A stretch of DNA of 64,000 bases from JBFMCC01 sp037445635 (lineage in GTDB: Bacteria; Chloroflexota; Anaerolineae; Anaerolineales; Villigracilaceae). Position numbers and translations under genes: made by a program. Shown piece by piece: positions 16,709 to 24,412 of the stretch. A model generated the notes under the pieces. The model was not told where the DNA came from and ran no database searches. It saw only the letters and a program-made list of their open reading frames with translations. The number at the start of each line of letters is the position of its first letter. The stretch's first letter is position 1. The DNA lies in assembly GCA_037445635.1 (NCBI GenBank), contig JBBIKC010000010.1, positions 12,942 through 76,941 on the forward strand. The letters run 5' to 3'.

Positions 16709-18301
16709 ATGTCAAAAGTCAAAAGCCGAATGCCGCGGGTATTACGCACTACGCAATACGCAATATTCATCTTTCATCTTTCAGTCTTTATCCTTTCTGC
16801 TTGCGGGACTCCCGCGCCAGCGACACCCACGCCGCCCTTTTCGGCTCCGTTTGTGTTGGGGACGCGCGGCCCGGGCACGCTTCCGACTCCGACCGAAACT
16901 GTCACCGCCACCGAGACTCCCACCCTCACCCCAACGGTCCCTCCCACCGCCACACTGACGCCGGACCTCAGCCCCAGCCCCTCTCCCACAGGGAGCGTGG
17001 ATCCGCCGCCTGCGATCACGCGACCACAGTACACAATCTATGCGACCATAGATTATGACGGTCACACGGTGGCTGTGGATGAGGGCATCGTTTATCCGAA
17101 TCAAACCGGCGTGACGCTCAACGAACTCGTCCTGGCTGTCGAGCCGATGTTGTACAACAACGCCTTCTACATGACCAGCCTCCTCGTCAATGGAATCGCT
17201 TCGACCAATTACATCCTCGATACTCACCGCCTGACCGTGCCTCTGCCCCAGCCTCTCCCGCCCGGCGGACAGGTCACGCTGACCGTTCGATACGACCTGA
17301 ACATCCCCTACAAGCAAAAGGCCAACACCTTCGGCTGGCTGTCGTACCAGACCAGCCTCACGGAGTGGTATCCGTTCGTCGTCCCGTACGACGCGGCCAG
17401 TGGATGGATTCTCCACGACTACTGGCCCTTCGGCGAGCACCTCGTCTATGATTCGTCCGATTTCGATGTGAACATCCGCTTCACGAATCCGTCGAATCCG
17501 CCCGTTATCGCCGCGCCCGCACCGGCCGAGGCCAACGGCGAATGGATCCGCTTCCGCCTGTACGGTGCGCGGGCGTTCGTGCTCTCGATGAGCCGCGAGT
17601 TTTTGTACAGCGAATCGGCGGTTGGCCCGGTGATCATCAGGTCGTATTACTTCTCCGGTCACGAGGCGGCGGGGGAGAAAGTGTTGTACGTCGCCAAGCA
17701 GGCCGTCGCCATCTACGAGGCGAAGTTCGCGCCGTATCCGTATCAGACCCTGAGCATCGTCGAACTCAATTACAACGATGGACAGGAGTACGATGGGCTG
17801 TCTTTTCTGGCCGATTCGTTTTACGCACAATACGACGGCGGCGCGCAGAACAACCTCGCCACCATCGGCGTGCACGAGATCGCCCACAACTGGTGGTTCG
17901 GACTGGTCGGCTCGGACCAGGCCCTCGAGCCCTGGCTGGACGAGGCCATGGCGCTCTACAGTGAGCACATCTTCTACGAATTCAATTATCCATACTCGGT
18001 GGATTGGTGGTGGCAGTTCCGCGTCAACTACTTCGGCCCGGCCGGGTGGGTGGACACGACCATCTACAACGGCGGCACCTTCCGCGCTTACACCAATGCG
18101 GTCTATCTCAACGGCGGGACGTTCATTGACGACATCCGCGTCCGCATCGGCGACGAGGACTTCTTCCGCTTCCTCAAAGCCTATGCGGGGCAGATGTCCT
18201 ACCGCCGCGCCACCGCCGCGGACTTCTTCACCATCCTGCGGCAGAACACCAGCAAAGATGTCTCGGATCTGATCTCGGCTTATTTTGCGAATCCCCAATA
18301 A
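16709..18301 (+). CDS. M1-family metallopeptidase lipoprotein, copy B
   Basis: A 530-aa paralogue of the preceding gene. The signal peptide ends in LSAC, and a Thr/Pro-rich spacer follows. The core has NDGQEYDGLSF in the substrate-binding position and the zinc motif HEIAHNWW at residue 389, with Glu in WLDEAMALYSEH. Both copies share the LPQPLPPGGQVTL segment near the beginning of the mature domain. The product likely trims peptides outside the cell. Its ATG lies one base after the stop of copy A, so the pair arose by tandem duplication and is probably co-translated. The signal peptide is preceded by a stretch encoded by an ACGCAATACGCAATA-type repeat. Confidence 0.88.
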   Translation: MSKVKSRMPRVLRTTQYAIFIFHLSVFILSACGTPAPATPTPPFSAPFVLGTRGPGTLPTPTETVTATETPTLTPTVPPTATLTPDLSPSPSPTGSVDPPPAITRPQYTIYATIDYDGHTVAVDEGIVYPNQTGVTLNELVLAVEPMLYNNAFYMTSLLVNGIASTNYILDTHRLTVPLPQPLPPGGQVTLTVRYDLNIPYKQKANTFGWLSYQTSLTEWYPFVVPYDAASGWILHDYWPFGEHLVYDSSDFDVNIRFTNPSNPPVIAAPAPAEANGEWIRFRLYGARAFVLSMSREFLYSESAVGPVIIRSYYFSGHEAAGEKVLYVAKQAVAIYEAKFAPYPYQTLSIVELNYNDGQEYDGLSFLADSFYAQYDGGAQNNLATIGVHEIAHNWWFGLVGSDQALEPWLDEAMALYSEHIFYEFNYPYSVDWWWQFRVNYFGPAGWVDTTIYNGGTFRAYTNAVYLNGGTFIDDIRVRIGDEDFFRFLKAYAGQMSYRRATAADFFTILRQNTSKDVSDLISAYFANPQ

Positions 18302-18458
18302 ACAATGCATCATCGCGTCGAGCGGAGTGGCGCTATGCGCCACGAAGACGAGACGGAGGTCTTCATGAAAACCGCGCTTCGTCTCCGCTGCGCTCCGCTC
18401 AGCGCGAGGAGTGTTGTAGAAGAATACAAACGCCGCGGTACTTTTTTGATGGGGAATT

Positions 18459-18611
18459 GCTCTGTTGCAAACATCTTCAGAGTCTGTCACTGCGAGCGGA
18501 GCACTTGCCCTGAGCCTGTCGAAGGGAAGCAGTTTCCCTGCCTGTGAGGGGATTGCTTCGATGCCTTCGGCATCTCGCAATGACAGCAAAAACGAATGAT
18601 TGCAACAAAGC
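18459..18611. mobile_element. MITE-like element, copy 1, with a nested REP
   Basis: Ends are inverted repeats of about 14 bp (GCTCTGTTGCAAAC and the complement of GATTGCAACAAAGC, 12 of 14 alike). Inside are the CACTGCGAG...CTCGCAATGAC palindrome arms. The copy at 53017-53146 is the same element in the opposite orientation. This copy is 23 bases longer because it carries an extra ACTTGCCCTGAGCCTGTCGAAGG-type palindrome in one arm, that is, a repeat within a repeat. Confidence 0.8.
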
Positions 18612-18658
18612 ACTGGGGAATGTTTATTAGCGTTTCGTTAAAAGTTGGTCGTCTCATC

Positions 18659-18692
18659 TTGACTTATACTAATTTGTAACTATAATAGTTAC
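18659..18692 (+). promoter_or_regulatory. Promoter with operator palindrome for the Rrf2 gene
   Basis: TTGACT (18659-18664) and TATAAT (18681-18686) are 16 bp apart. A perfect 8-1-8 palindrome, GTAACTATAATAGTTAC (18676-18692), is centred on the -10. The ATG at 18698 would be only about five bases from the predicted transcript start, so the mRNA is nearly leaderless. The palindrome is the likely binding site of the Rrf2 protein itself. Confidence 0.8.
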
Positions 18693-18697
18693 GAATT

Positions 18698-19123
18698 ATG
18701 ACCACCAGCCTGCGCTTCCCGGTTGCACTGCACATCCTCACCCTGCTGGCCGCCAGCGAAACGGGCATGCTCACCTCGGAGGGCATCGCCTCCAGCGTGG
18801 ACACGAATCCCGTTGTCATCCGCCGCGTGATGGCCGCCCTGCGCGAGAACGGGCTGGTCGAGTCGCGTCCGGGCGTCAACGGCGGCTGGCGGCTGACCAA
18901 ACCGCCCGGGCAGATCACCCTGTGCAAGGTCTTCGAGGCCGTCCAGCAGGACGACCTGCTCATCATGCACCCGCATCCGAATCCGCACTGCCCCGTCGGC
19001 GGGTACATCCGCGAGGCATTGCGCGATACCTTCGCGGCCGCCGAGAAAGCCCTGCACACATCGCTGACCAAACGCACCATCGCGGACCTGCTGGCCGATG
19101 TGCGCGCCCGCGCCGAGGCCTGA
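18698..19123 (+). CDS. Rrf2-family transcriptional regulator (YwnA-like)
   Basis: A 141-aa winged-helix regulator. The DNA-binding part is RFPVALHILTLLAASE through NPVVIRRVMAALRENGLV, and the wing is GVNGGWRLTKPPGQITL. Only one cysteine is found in the region where Fe-S members have three (HPHPNPHCPVGGY), so it resembles the cluster-free YwnA/BadM branch. It starts almost directly at the predicted transcript start and has a palindromic operator over its own -10. It is followed by two riboflavin genes one and 27 bases further on, so it may control flavin supply. Confidence 0.88.
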   Translation: MTTSLRFPVALHILTLLAASETGMLTSEGIASSVDTNPVVIRRVMAALRENGLVESRPGVNGGWRLTKPPGQITLCKVFEAVQQDDLLIMHPHPNPHCPVGGYIREALRDTFAAAEKALHTSLTKRTIADLLADVRARAEA

Positions 19124-19124
19124 C

Positions 19125-19802
19125 ATGAATCGTCCCTTCGTTTTCATCAACGTGGCCGTCACCGCGGACGGCAAAATGGACACCTTCGAGCGCAAGGGCG
19201 CGGCCATCTCTTCGCCGCGCGACAAGGAACGCGTCGACCGCCTGCGCGCCGACGCGGACGCGGTCATGGTCGGCGGGCGGACCCTGCTCGGCGACGACCC
19301 GAAACTGACGGTCAAATCCGAGGTCCTGCGCGCCGAACGCGTCGCCCGCGGACTTGCGCCGAATCCCGTCAAAGTGGGAATTGCCACCCGCGCCGTCCTG
19401 AAACCCGAATCGAATTTTCTCAATATTGGCCCGGCGCGTATCGTAATATTCACCACGTCCCAAACATCTAATGCCCAACTCGATTTCCTGCGCAGCCGGG
19501 GCGCCGAGGTCTTCGTCCACGAGGCCGAACGCGTCGACCTGGCCGCGGCGCTCGAATCCCTGCACGGACTCGGCGTCCGCCGCCTGATGGTCGAAGGCGG
19601 AGGCACGCTCAACTTCGAACTCCTGCGCCTCGGTCTGGTGGATGAACTCACGCTGTACGTCGCGCCGATGATCTTCGGCGGAGAGTCTGCCCCCACGGCC
19701 GCGGCAGGCGCGGGTCTCGCGCGAGGCGAAGCCATCCCCTTGAAATTGGTCAATGCTGAGGCTTGGGAAGACGGCGGAGTCTTGTTACACTATAAGTTAT
19801 AG
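19125..19802 (+). CDS. RibD C-terminal-type reductase (pyrimidine reductase of riboflavin synthesis)
   Basis: A 225-aa dihydrofolate-reductase-fold enzyme like the reductase half of RibD, which reduces the ribosyl group of the diaminopyrimidine intermediate with NADPH. Seen: NVAVTADGKMD at the N-terminus, DADAVMVGGRTLLGDDPKLTV, and the C-terminal GVRRLMVEGGGTLNFELL motif that binds substrate phosphate. The deaminase half of RibD is absent, so this is a stand-alone form as in archaea and some Chloroflexota. The ATG at 19125 lies one base after the Rrf2 stop. GTP cyclohydrolase II follows. Confidence 0.88.
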   Translation: MNRPFVFINVAVTADGKMDTFERKGAAISSPRDKERVDRLRADADAVMVGGRTLLGDDPKLTVKSEVLRAERVARGLAPNPVKVGIATRAVLKPESNFLNIGPARIVIFTTSQTSNAQLDFLRSRGAEVFVHEAERVDLAAALESLHGLGVRRLMVEGGGTLNFELLRLGLVDELTLYVAPMIFGGESAPTAAAGAGLARGEAIPLKLVNAEAWEDGGVLLHYKL

Positions 19803-19829
19803 ACGGGCCTGCCCCGTCGGGAGAACAAC

Positions 19830-20588
19830 ATGACTACATTCACACACGAACAGATCGAACTGCTGTTGGATGAAAACTGCTGCCACGAGTGCGACGGCGT
19901 CGGCAAGGACCACGTCTGCGTGCGCATCGAGGCGATCGCCGAACTGCCCACGCGCTTCGGCGACTTTCACATCGTGGCTTTCTGGAACAACCGCGACGAG
20001 AAGGAACACGTCGCCATCGTCAAAGGCGATGTGCTGGGCGCGGAGGACGTGCCCGTGCGCCTGCACTCGGAATGTCTCACCGGCGACGCCATCGGCTCGC
20101 TGCGCTGCGACTGCCGCGACCAACTCGAGTCCGCGCTGAAGACCATCGGCCAGATGGAGCGTGGCATGGTGCTCTACCTGCGCCAGGAGGGCCGCGGCAT
20201 CGGGCTGATCAACAAGATCCGCGCCTACAGCCTGCAGGATCAGGGACTCGATACAGTGGAGGCCAATCTCGCCCTCGGCTTCCGCGACGACGAACGCGAT
20301 TACGCCGTGGCCGCGCACATGCTCCACTCGCTCAAGATCGGCTCCATCCGCCTGATGACCAACAACCCTAAAAAGATCGACCAACTCACGCAGTACGGCG
20401 TCAAGGTCAACGGGCGCATCCCGCACATCCTGCCGCCCAATCCTCACAACGAGTTCTATCTCAAGACCAAGGCCGCCAAGTCGGGCCACCTGATTGACTT
20501 CCGCGGCAAGGAACACCTGAGAGAGCAGGACGACCATCCCATCATCGAGGGCATGAGCAGCGATCAGATTCAGGCATTGTATGAATAA
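19830..20588 (+). CDS. ribA: GTP cyclohydrolase II
   Basis: A 252-aa GTP cyclohydrolase II, the first committed step of riboflavin synthesis, converting GTP to the diaminopyrimidine with loss of formate. The zinc site HSECLTGDAIGSLRCDC and the motif LYLRQEGRGIGLINKIRAY are complete. The later RLMTNNPKKIDQL is typical. The N-terminal 50 residues include CCHECDGVGKDH, an extra Cys/His cluster not found in the E. coli enzyme. The lyase (RibB) domain is absent. The SDR gene start overlaps the end of this gene by eight bases. No FMN riboswitch was found upstream. Confidence 0.92.
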   Translation: MTTFTHEQIELLLDENCCHECDGVGKDHVCVRIEAIAELPTRFGDFHIVAFWNNRDEKEHVAIVKGDVLGAEDVPVRLHSECLTGDAIGSLRCDCRDQLESALKTIGQMERGMVLYLRQEGRGIGLINKIRAYSLQDQGLDTVEANLALGFRDDERDYAVAAHMLHSLKIGSIRLMTNNPKKIDQLTQYGVKVNGRIPHILPPNPHNEFYLKTKAAKSGHLIDFRGKEHLREQDDHPIIEGMSSDQIQALYE

Positions 20589-21300
20589 CCCTTCGTCTTT
20601 GCTGCGCTCCGCTCCCCCTGCGGGGACTTCGCAGGGCCGCGTGGTCGTCATCACCGGCGCAACCGGCGGGCTGGGGCAGGCCGCCGCGAGAGCCTTCGCC
20701 GAACGCGGCGCTTCGCTCGCACTGGTGGATAAAGACCGGGAAAAACTGGACTCCCTCGTCCTCGGCCTGAATCTGCCCTCGGAGCGACTCTTCGCCCAGG
20801 TCGTGGACCTGCTCGATGCGCCGGCGCTTCACGCGACGGCCGAGGCGGTTTCCGCCAAATTCGGCCGACTTGACATCCTGCTCCACCTCGTCGGCGGCTG
20901 GACGGGCGGCCGCGCGATCCCCGAATCCCGCGCCGACGAACTGGCCTCCATGCTCGATCAGCACGCCTGGACGACGTTCAACCTGTTCCAGTCATTCGTT
21001 CCACATCTCGTCCGCAATGGATGGGGACGCGTCATCACTGTCTCATTGCCATTGACCGTCCATCCTCAGGCCAAGATGGGGCCGCACGCGGCAGGCAAGG
21101 CCGCGCAGGAGGCGCTGGTCACGACGCTGGCGGAGGAAGTCCGCGGACAGGGGATTACCGCCAACATCATTCACGTCAAATCCATTGACGTGAAAGGCGA
21201 AGGCAGGGGCACGACTCCCGCCGAGATCGTCGCGGCGATGATGTATTTGTGCTCGGAGGAGGCGGGGAAGATCACTGGAGCCAGAATTCCGTTATACTAG
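20581..21300 (+). CDS. SDR-family protein with altered catalytic Tyr
   Basis: A 239-aa Rossmann-fold short-chain dehydrogenase/reductase relative. The dinucleotide motif VVVITGATGGLGQAAARAF is intact. At the active site the usual YxxxK is HAAGK (GPHAAGKAAQEAL): the tyrosine is replaced by histidine, while the preceding serine region (ITVSLPLTV) is present. So it may have unusual chemistry or only bind nucleotide. The first residues (NNPSSLLRSAPPAGTSQG) are encoded by a REP-like repeat. It is translationally linked to ribA, whose stop lies inside this gene. The substrate is unknown. Confidence 0.82.
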   Translation: MNNPSSLLRSAPPAGTSQGRVVVITGATGGLGQAAARAFAERGASLALVDKDREKLDSLVLGLNLPSERLFAQVVDLLDAPALHATAEAVSAKFGRLDILLHLVGGWTGGRAIPESRADELASMLDQHAWTTFNLFQSFVPHLVRNGWGRVITVSLPLTVHPQAKMGPHAAGKAAQEALVTTLAEEVRGQGITANIIHVKSIDVKGEGRGTTPAEIVAAMMYLCSEEAGKITGARIPLY

Positions 21301-21304
21301 CAGG

Positions 21305-21421
21305 GTGCAAAGCCAATTCGTCCAGGCCGACAATATCCAACCCCATGTCATGACCGACGACCCCGAAGACGGGACGCCGGTCGTTTTTGTCGTTCGGCTT
21401 TCCCGTTCTCCATTGAGGTAA
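21305..21421 (+). CDS. Possible 38-aa small protein
   Basis: A short frame starting with GTG five bases after the SDR stop and ending four bases before the EamA start. The product contains DDPEDGTPVVFVV. No family is known and the ribosome site is weak. The spacing fits an operon, but the frame could be chance, and part of it overlaps a weak hairpin followed by a T run. Listed with low confidence. Confidence 0.3.
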   Translation: MQSQFVQADNIQPHVMTDDPEDGTPVVFVVRLSRSPLR

Positions 21422-21424
21422 ACA

Positions 21425-22279
21425 ATGCCCCTGCTTGCCATCCTCCTGCTCTTTCTTTCCGCGTCTCTGCACGCGTTGTGGAACTTCCTGCTCAAGCGCT
21501 CGGATGAAAAATACATTGCCATGGGCTGGCAGGTGATTCTCGGCGGGGTCATGTCGCTGGTGTTGATCTTCTTCACCGGCCTGCCGCCGCGTTCGATGTG
21601 GCCGTTCGCGGTCATCAGCATGGCGCTGGAGGCAATCTATTTCATCCTGCTTTCCATCGCGTACCGCGACCACGATTTTTCGCTGGTGTATCCCATCGCA
21701 CGCGGCGCGGCGCCTGCGCTGCTGGTCCTTTGGTCTGCATTTTTTTTGCGGGAGAGACTCACCCCCGGCGGCTACATCGGGCTGGCCATGATCACAAGCG
21801 GAATCATCCTGATCGGAGCAACCACGCTCCTGCAAGCCCGCGAAGGGAGGCCGCACCTGAAAGGCATTCTGACCGCCCTCTCGGTCTCGTTTGTGATTTC
21901 CATCTATACGTTGATTGACGGCACGGCCGTGAAGAACGGCCCGTCGCTGCCATATGGACTATCCATGTTCATCATGGTGCCGCTCGTGACGACGCCGTAT
22001 CTCACCCGGCGATTCGGCTGGAGCCGTTTTGCAGAGCTGTGGAAAACCGACCGCCGTTATCTCCTGCTCGGCGGTGTGCTGGGGATCGTCGCGTACCTGC
22101 TGGCGCTGTTCGCGTACACCTTCGCGCCGCTGAGTTATTCGGGCGCCATCCGCGAAGTGAGCGCGGTCATCGGCGCGTTCCTGGGATGGAAAATGCTCGA
22201 TGAAAAGATGGGCGGCATCCGTGTGGTGGGGTCGGCCATCGTGTTCGCCGGGGTGCTGGTCATCGCGGTGTTCGGATAG
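21425..22279 (+). CDS. EamA/DMT-superfamily transporter
   Basis: A 284-aa membrane protein with about ten helices in two EamA halves, as in drug/metabolite exporters. The N-terminal LHALWNFLLKRSDEKYIAMG and the second-half SYSGAIREVSAVIGAFLGWKMLDEK segments are family-like. The substrate is not predictable. It closes the run of plus-strand genes that begins with the Rrf2 regulator, so export or import of a flavin-related compound is a possibility but not shown. Confidence 0.85.
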   Translation: MPLLAILLLFLSASLHALWNFLLKRSDEKYIAMGWQVILGGVMSLVLIFFTGLPPRSMWPFAVISMALEAIYFILLSIAYRDHDFSLVYPIARGAAPALLVLWSAFFLRERLTPGGYIGLAMITSGIILIGATTLLQAREGRPHLKGILTALSVSFVISIYTLIDGTAVKNGPSLPYGLSMFIMVPLVTTPYLTRRFGWSRFAELWKTDRRYLLLGGVLGIVAYLLALFAYTFAPLSYSGAIREVSAVIGAFLGWKMLDEKMGGIRVVGSAIVFAGVLVIAVFG

Positions 22280-22288
22280 CGGACGCGT

Positions 22289-23566
22289 TCATCTGAAATT
22301 GAATTCCTCGTAATGGATGTGCGCCTGCGGCACACCCAGCGCGAGGAATTTTTTCTCGAAGGCCTGCACCATCGGCAATGGACCGCACAGGTAAATGTGA
22401 TGTCCCTTAATGTCGCCGCCCGCGTTCTTGACGATGTCCTCGACCGTCAGCGATCCGTCTGTGGACGAGAAGCGGACGCGCGCTTTCAAGCGCGGATTCT
22501 TCTGCGCGGCGGCCTCAATTTCATCCACGAAGAGGGACTCCTCTTTGTGGCGGACAGTATAGTAGAAATCAACATCGTGCTGTAGATTCCCGTCCATATC
22601 GCGGATGAAGGAAAGGAAAGGCGTCAGGCCGATGCCGCCCGCGATCCAGATCTGCTTCGGGCCGCCGGTCTTGTAATCGAACAGGCCGTACGCGCCTTCG
22701 ACGACCGCATCCGTCCCGGCCTTCAGGCCGGCGAACAGGGCGCGGGTGAAGTCTCCGCTGGCTTTAACGGTCACCCGCAACACGTCCTCGCGCGGCGCGC
22801 TGGAGATGGTGAACGGATGCGACTCGTCCAGCGTCCCGCCGCCGGGGAAGCGCACGAACAGGAATTGTCCCGCGCGGTGTTTCGGGATGCCGCCCCCTTT
22901 GGCGCGCAGGGTCACTTCGGTGGTCGAGCCGTTGGGATGCTTCACCGATTCGACCGTATACGGCACATACTTCTTGAAGAAACGTCCAAAGAGTTCCGTG
23001 TAGAGATAAGACACCGTGCCAATGATGAAGAAGACCTGAACCCACGAAATGGCAATGAGAGCGTTGAGGGCATTGACAGTGAGCGAATGAATGAAAGCGA
23101 GGATGAAAAAGAGGCCGATATACTTTTTGAGATTCTTCCAGCCCTCGTACGTGCCGCCGGTCAGTTTGTTCAGGAATGCGATGCGCGGCGCGAGGCTGAC
23201 GAGCACGATGGAAACGATGCCTGTGAAGGCGATGACCGCCAGGTAATTGCCGAGCCGCCACGTGGTCGAGATGGGGACCGTCAGCACGTGGACGAAGATC
23301 AACAGGAACGCGGTGGTGGCGGCGCGGCGGTGGGCGATGTACATTTTGTCGAGGCCGCCGAAATACGGCTCGACCCATTTCGGCCGCGTGGACAGGAACA
23401 ACGCGCAGGCCATCAGCACGATGTTGACCGAGCCGATGATCTCGCCCGCGTAGGCGCGCAGGAAGTGTTCGCGCCCGTCGTTGACGGGAGGAAAGACGAG
23501 CCAAATGATAACGGTCAGGACAATGAGAGCGATGATGACGAGGTTGCCGAGATTTGACTTGCGCAT
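22289..23566 (-). CDS. Ferric-reductase-like membrane flavoprotein
   Basis: A 425-aa protein with an N-terminal ferric reductase-like transmembrane domain (six or so helices, with AHRRAATTAFLLIFVHVLT carrying candidate haem-ligand histidines and FILAFIHSLTV a second pair) and a C-terminal ferredoxin reductase-like part. In the latter FLFVRFPGG and ESHPFTISSAP fit the FAD site, and IWIAGGIGLTPFLSFIRDM with YLCGPLPMVQAF fit the NAD(P)H site. It probably moves electrons from NAD(P)H through FAD and haem across the membrane. It has no linked partner and converges on the EamA gene. Confidence 0.85.
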   Translation of the reverse strand: MRKSNLGNLVIIALIVLTVIIWLVFPPVNDGREHFLRAYAGEIIGSVNIVLMACALFLSTRPKWVEPYFGGLDKMYIAHRRAATTAFLLIFVHVLTVPISTTWRLGNYLAVIAFTGIVSIVLVSLAPRIAFLNKLTGGTYEGWKNLKKYIGLFFILAFIHSLTVNALNALIAISWVQVFFIIGTVSYLYTELFGRFFKKYVPYTVESVKHPNGSTTEVTLRAKGGGIPKHRAGQFLFVRFPGGGTLDESHPFTISSAPREDVLRVTVKASGDFTRALFAGLKAGTDAVVEGAYGLFDYKTGGPKQIWIAGGIGLTPFLSFIRDMDGNLQHDVDFYYTVRHKEESLFVDEIEAAAQKNPRLKARVRFSSTDGSLTVEDIVKNAGGDIKGHHIYLCGPLPMVQAFEKKFLALGVPQAHIHYEEFNFR

Positions 23567-23614
23567 GACAGGCTCCTGAAATAATAATTGACTGATTTTA
23601 TCCGAAAAGAAAGG

Positions 23615-23642
23615 GATTCCAAGGTTTGGAAACCTTGGAATC
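23615..23642. repeat. Perfect 13-bp stem palindrome
   Basis: GATTCCAAGGTTT and AAACCTTGGAATC separated by two bases, in the gap between the divergent reductase and membrane-protein genes. It looks like a REP unit. Confidence 0.8.
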
Positions 23643-23689
23643 TTTGCTCAACTACTTTTGTGATAAGATGCCTGCAATCAGAGCCGACT

Positions 23690-24412
23690 ATGAAATCGAA
23701 TGTCAAACCGTTCGAGCGTTTCGTGCTGGATACGCCCTACCTGTTTCTGAAAAAGATTCCGTATCTCTGGCCATTCATTATCGTCTTCTACACATGGCCG
23801 CCGGTCGTATCGGGCATCCTGACCGCGTTGCTATTATTCGGACTGTTGATGATGCACTGGCAGGAACGTGCCTGGATCGCGACCGTCCAGCGCGAACAAC
23901 ATCACAGCGACATGCCGCCTTACCTTGACCGTCCGCAGGCCCCGTTTGCCTACCGCGCCCGCAATCTCGCCCTACTCACGGCGGGAAGCATCCTCCTCGG
24001 CATCCTGCTCGACAGCAGGCTGGGCTTCACCGCCCTGCAGTGGACGCTTCTCACATTCGGGATCATGATTCTCTACCGCGACGCCCTGCTGTTCGGCGCG
24101 GGCGCTGTGTACATCGTCACCGACCGCGGCATCGGCGCGCGCTATGTGCCCGGCCACGTGGACTATCGTCTCTTCTTCCGCTTCACAGAGATTCGCAAAA
24201 TTGTCCCGATGAAAGACATCCAGGAGAGGCCGCTGCGCTGGAGCGTTCTGTCCCCCACGCGCAAGGTCACAGAAGGGGTCCTGCTGGTTCCCAAAGACCC
24301 GCGCGGCTTCTCTCCTCAGATCGAAGTGGTGCTGTTCACTCCCACCGACATGGACGCGTTCCTGAAGGCCTGTCCGGCGACGTTGATCACCGACTCAATC
24401 GAACCGAATTAA
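23690..24412 (+). CDS. Membrane protein with PH-like C-terminal domain, unknown function
   Basis: A 240-aa protein I do not recognise by name. Two helices (about residues 20-55), then two more (about 90-140), are followed by a soluble C-terminal part of about 100 residues (VYIVTDRGIGARYV... VVLFTPTDMDAFLKAC) that has the look of a bacterial PH-type domain. The ATG at 23690 is preferred: earlier frames run through the palindromic repeat at 23615. The 3' end overlaps the convergent glycosyltransferase by 26 bases. Confidence 0.7.
   Translation: MKSNVKPFERFVLDTPYLFLKKIPYLWPFIIVFYTWPPVVSGILTALLLFGLLMMHWQERAWIATVQREQHHSDMPPYLDRPQAPFAYRARNLALLTAGSILLGILLDSRLGFTALQWTLLTFGIMILYRDALLFGAGAVYIVTDRGIGARYVPGHVDYRLFFRFTEIRKIVPMKDIQERPLRWSVLSPTRKVTEGVLLVPKDPRGFSPQIEVVLFTPTDMDAFLKACPATLITDSIEPN

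Larger units (their letters stand above)
18302..18697. other. Repeat-filled intergenic region
   Basis: About 400 bases with no credible gene. It holds a small hairpin (GTGGCGC/GCGCCAC, near 18326-18343), GC-rich REP-like fragments, the 153-bp inverted-repeat element at 18459-18611, and then the Rrf2 promoter. Open frames here read through the repeats and are not supported. Confidence 0.75.

Noticed and set aside
16781..18613. A 610-aa minus-strand frame opposite M1 peptidase B
   Set aside because: Shadow of a real gene; the N-terminal part reads through the MITE at 18459-18611 and no motif is found.
19803..19829. FMN riboswitch or other leader before ribA
   Set aside because: Only 27 bases separate the genes and none of the RFN consensus is present, nor is it found before the Rrf2 gene.
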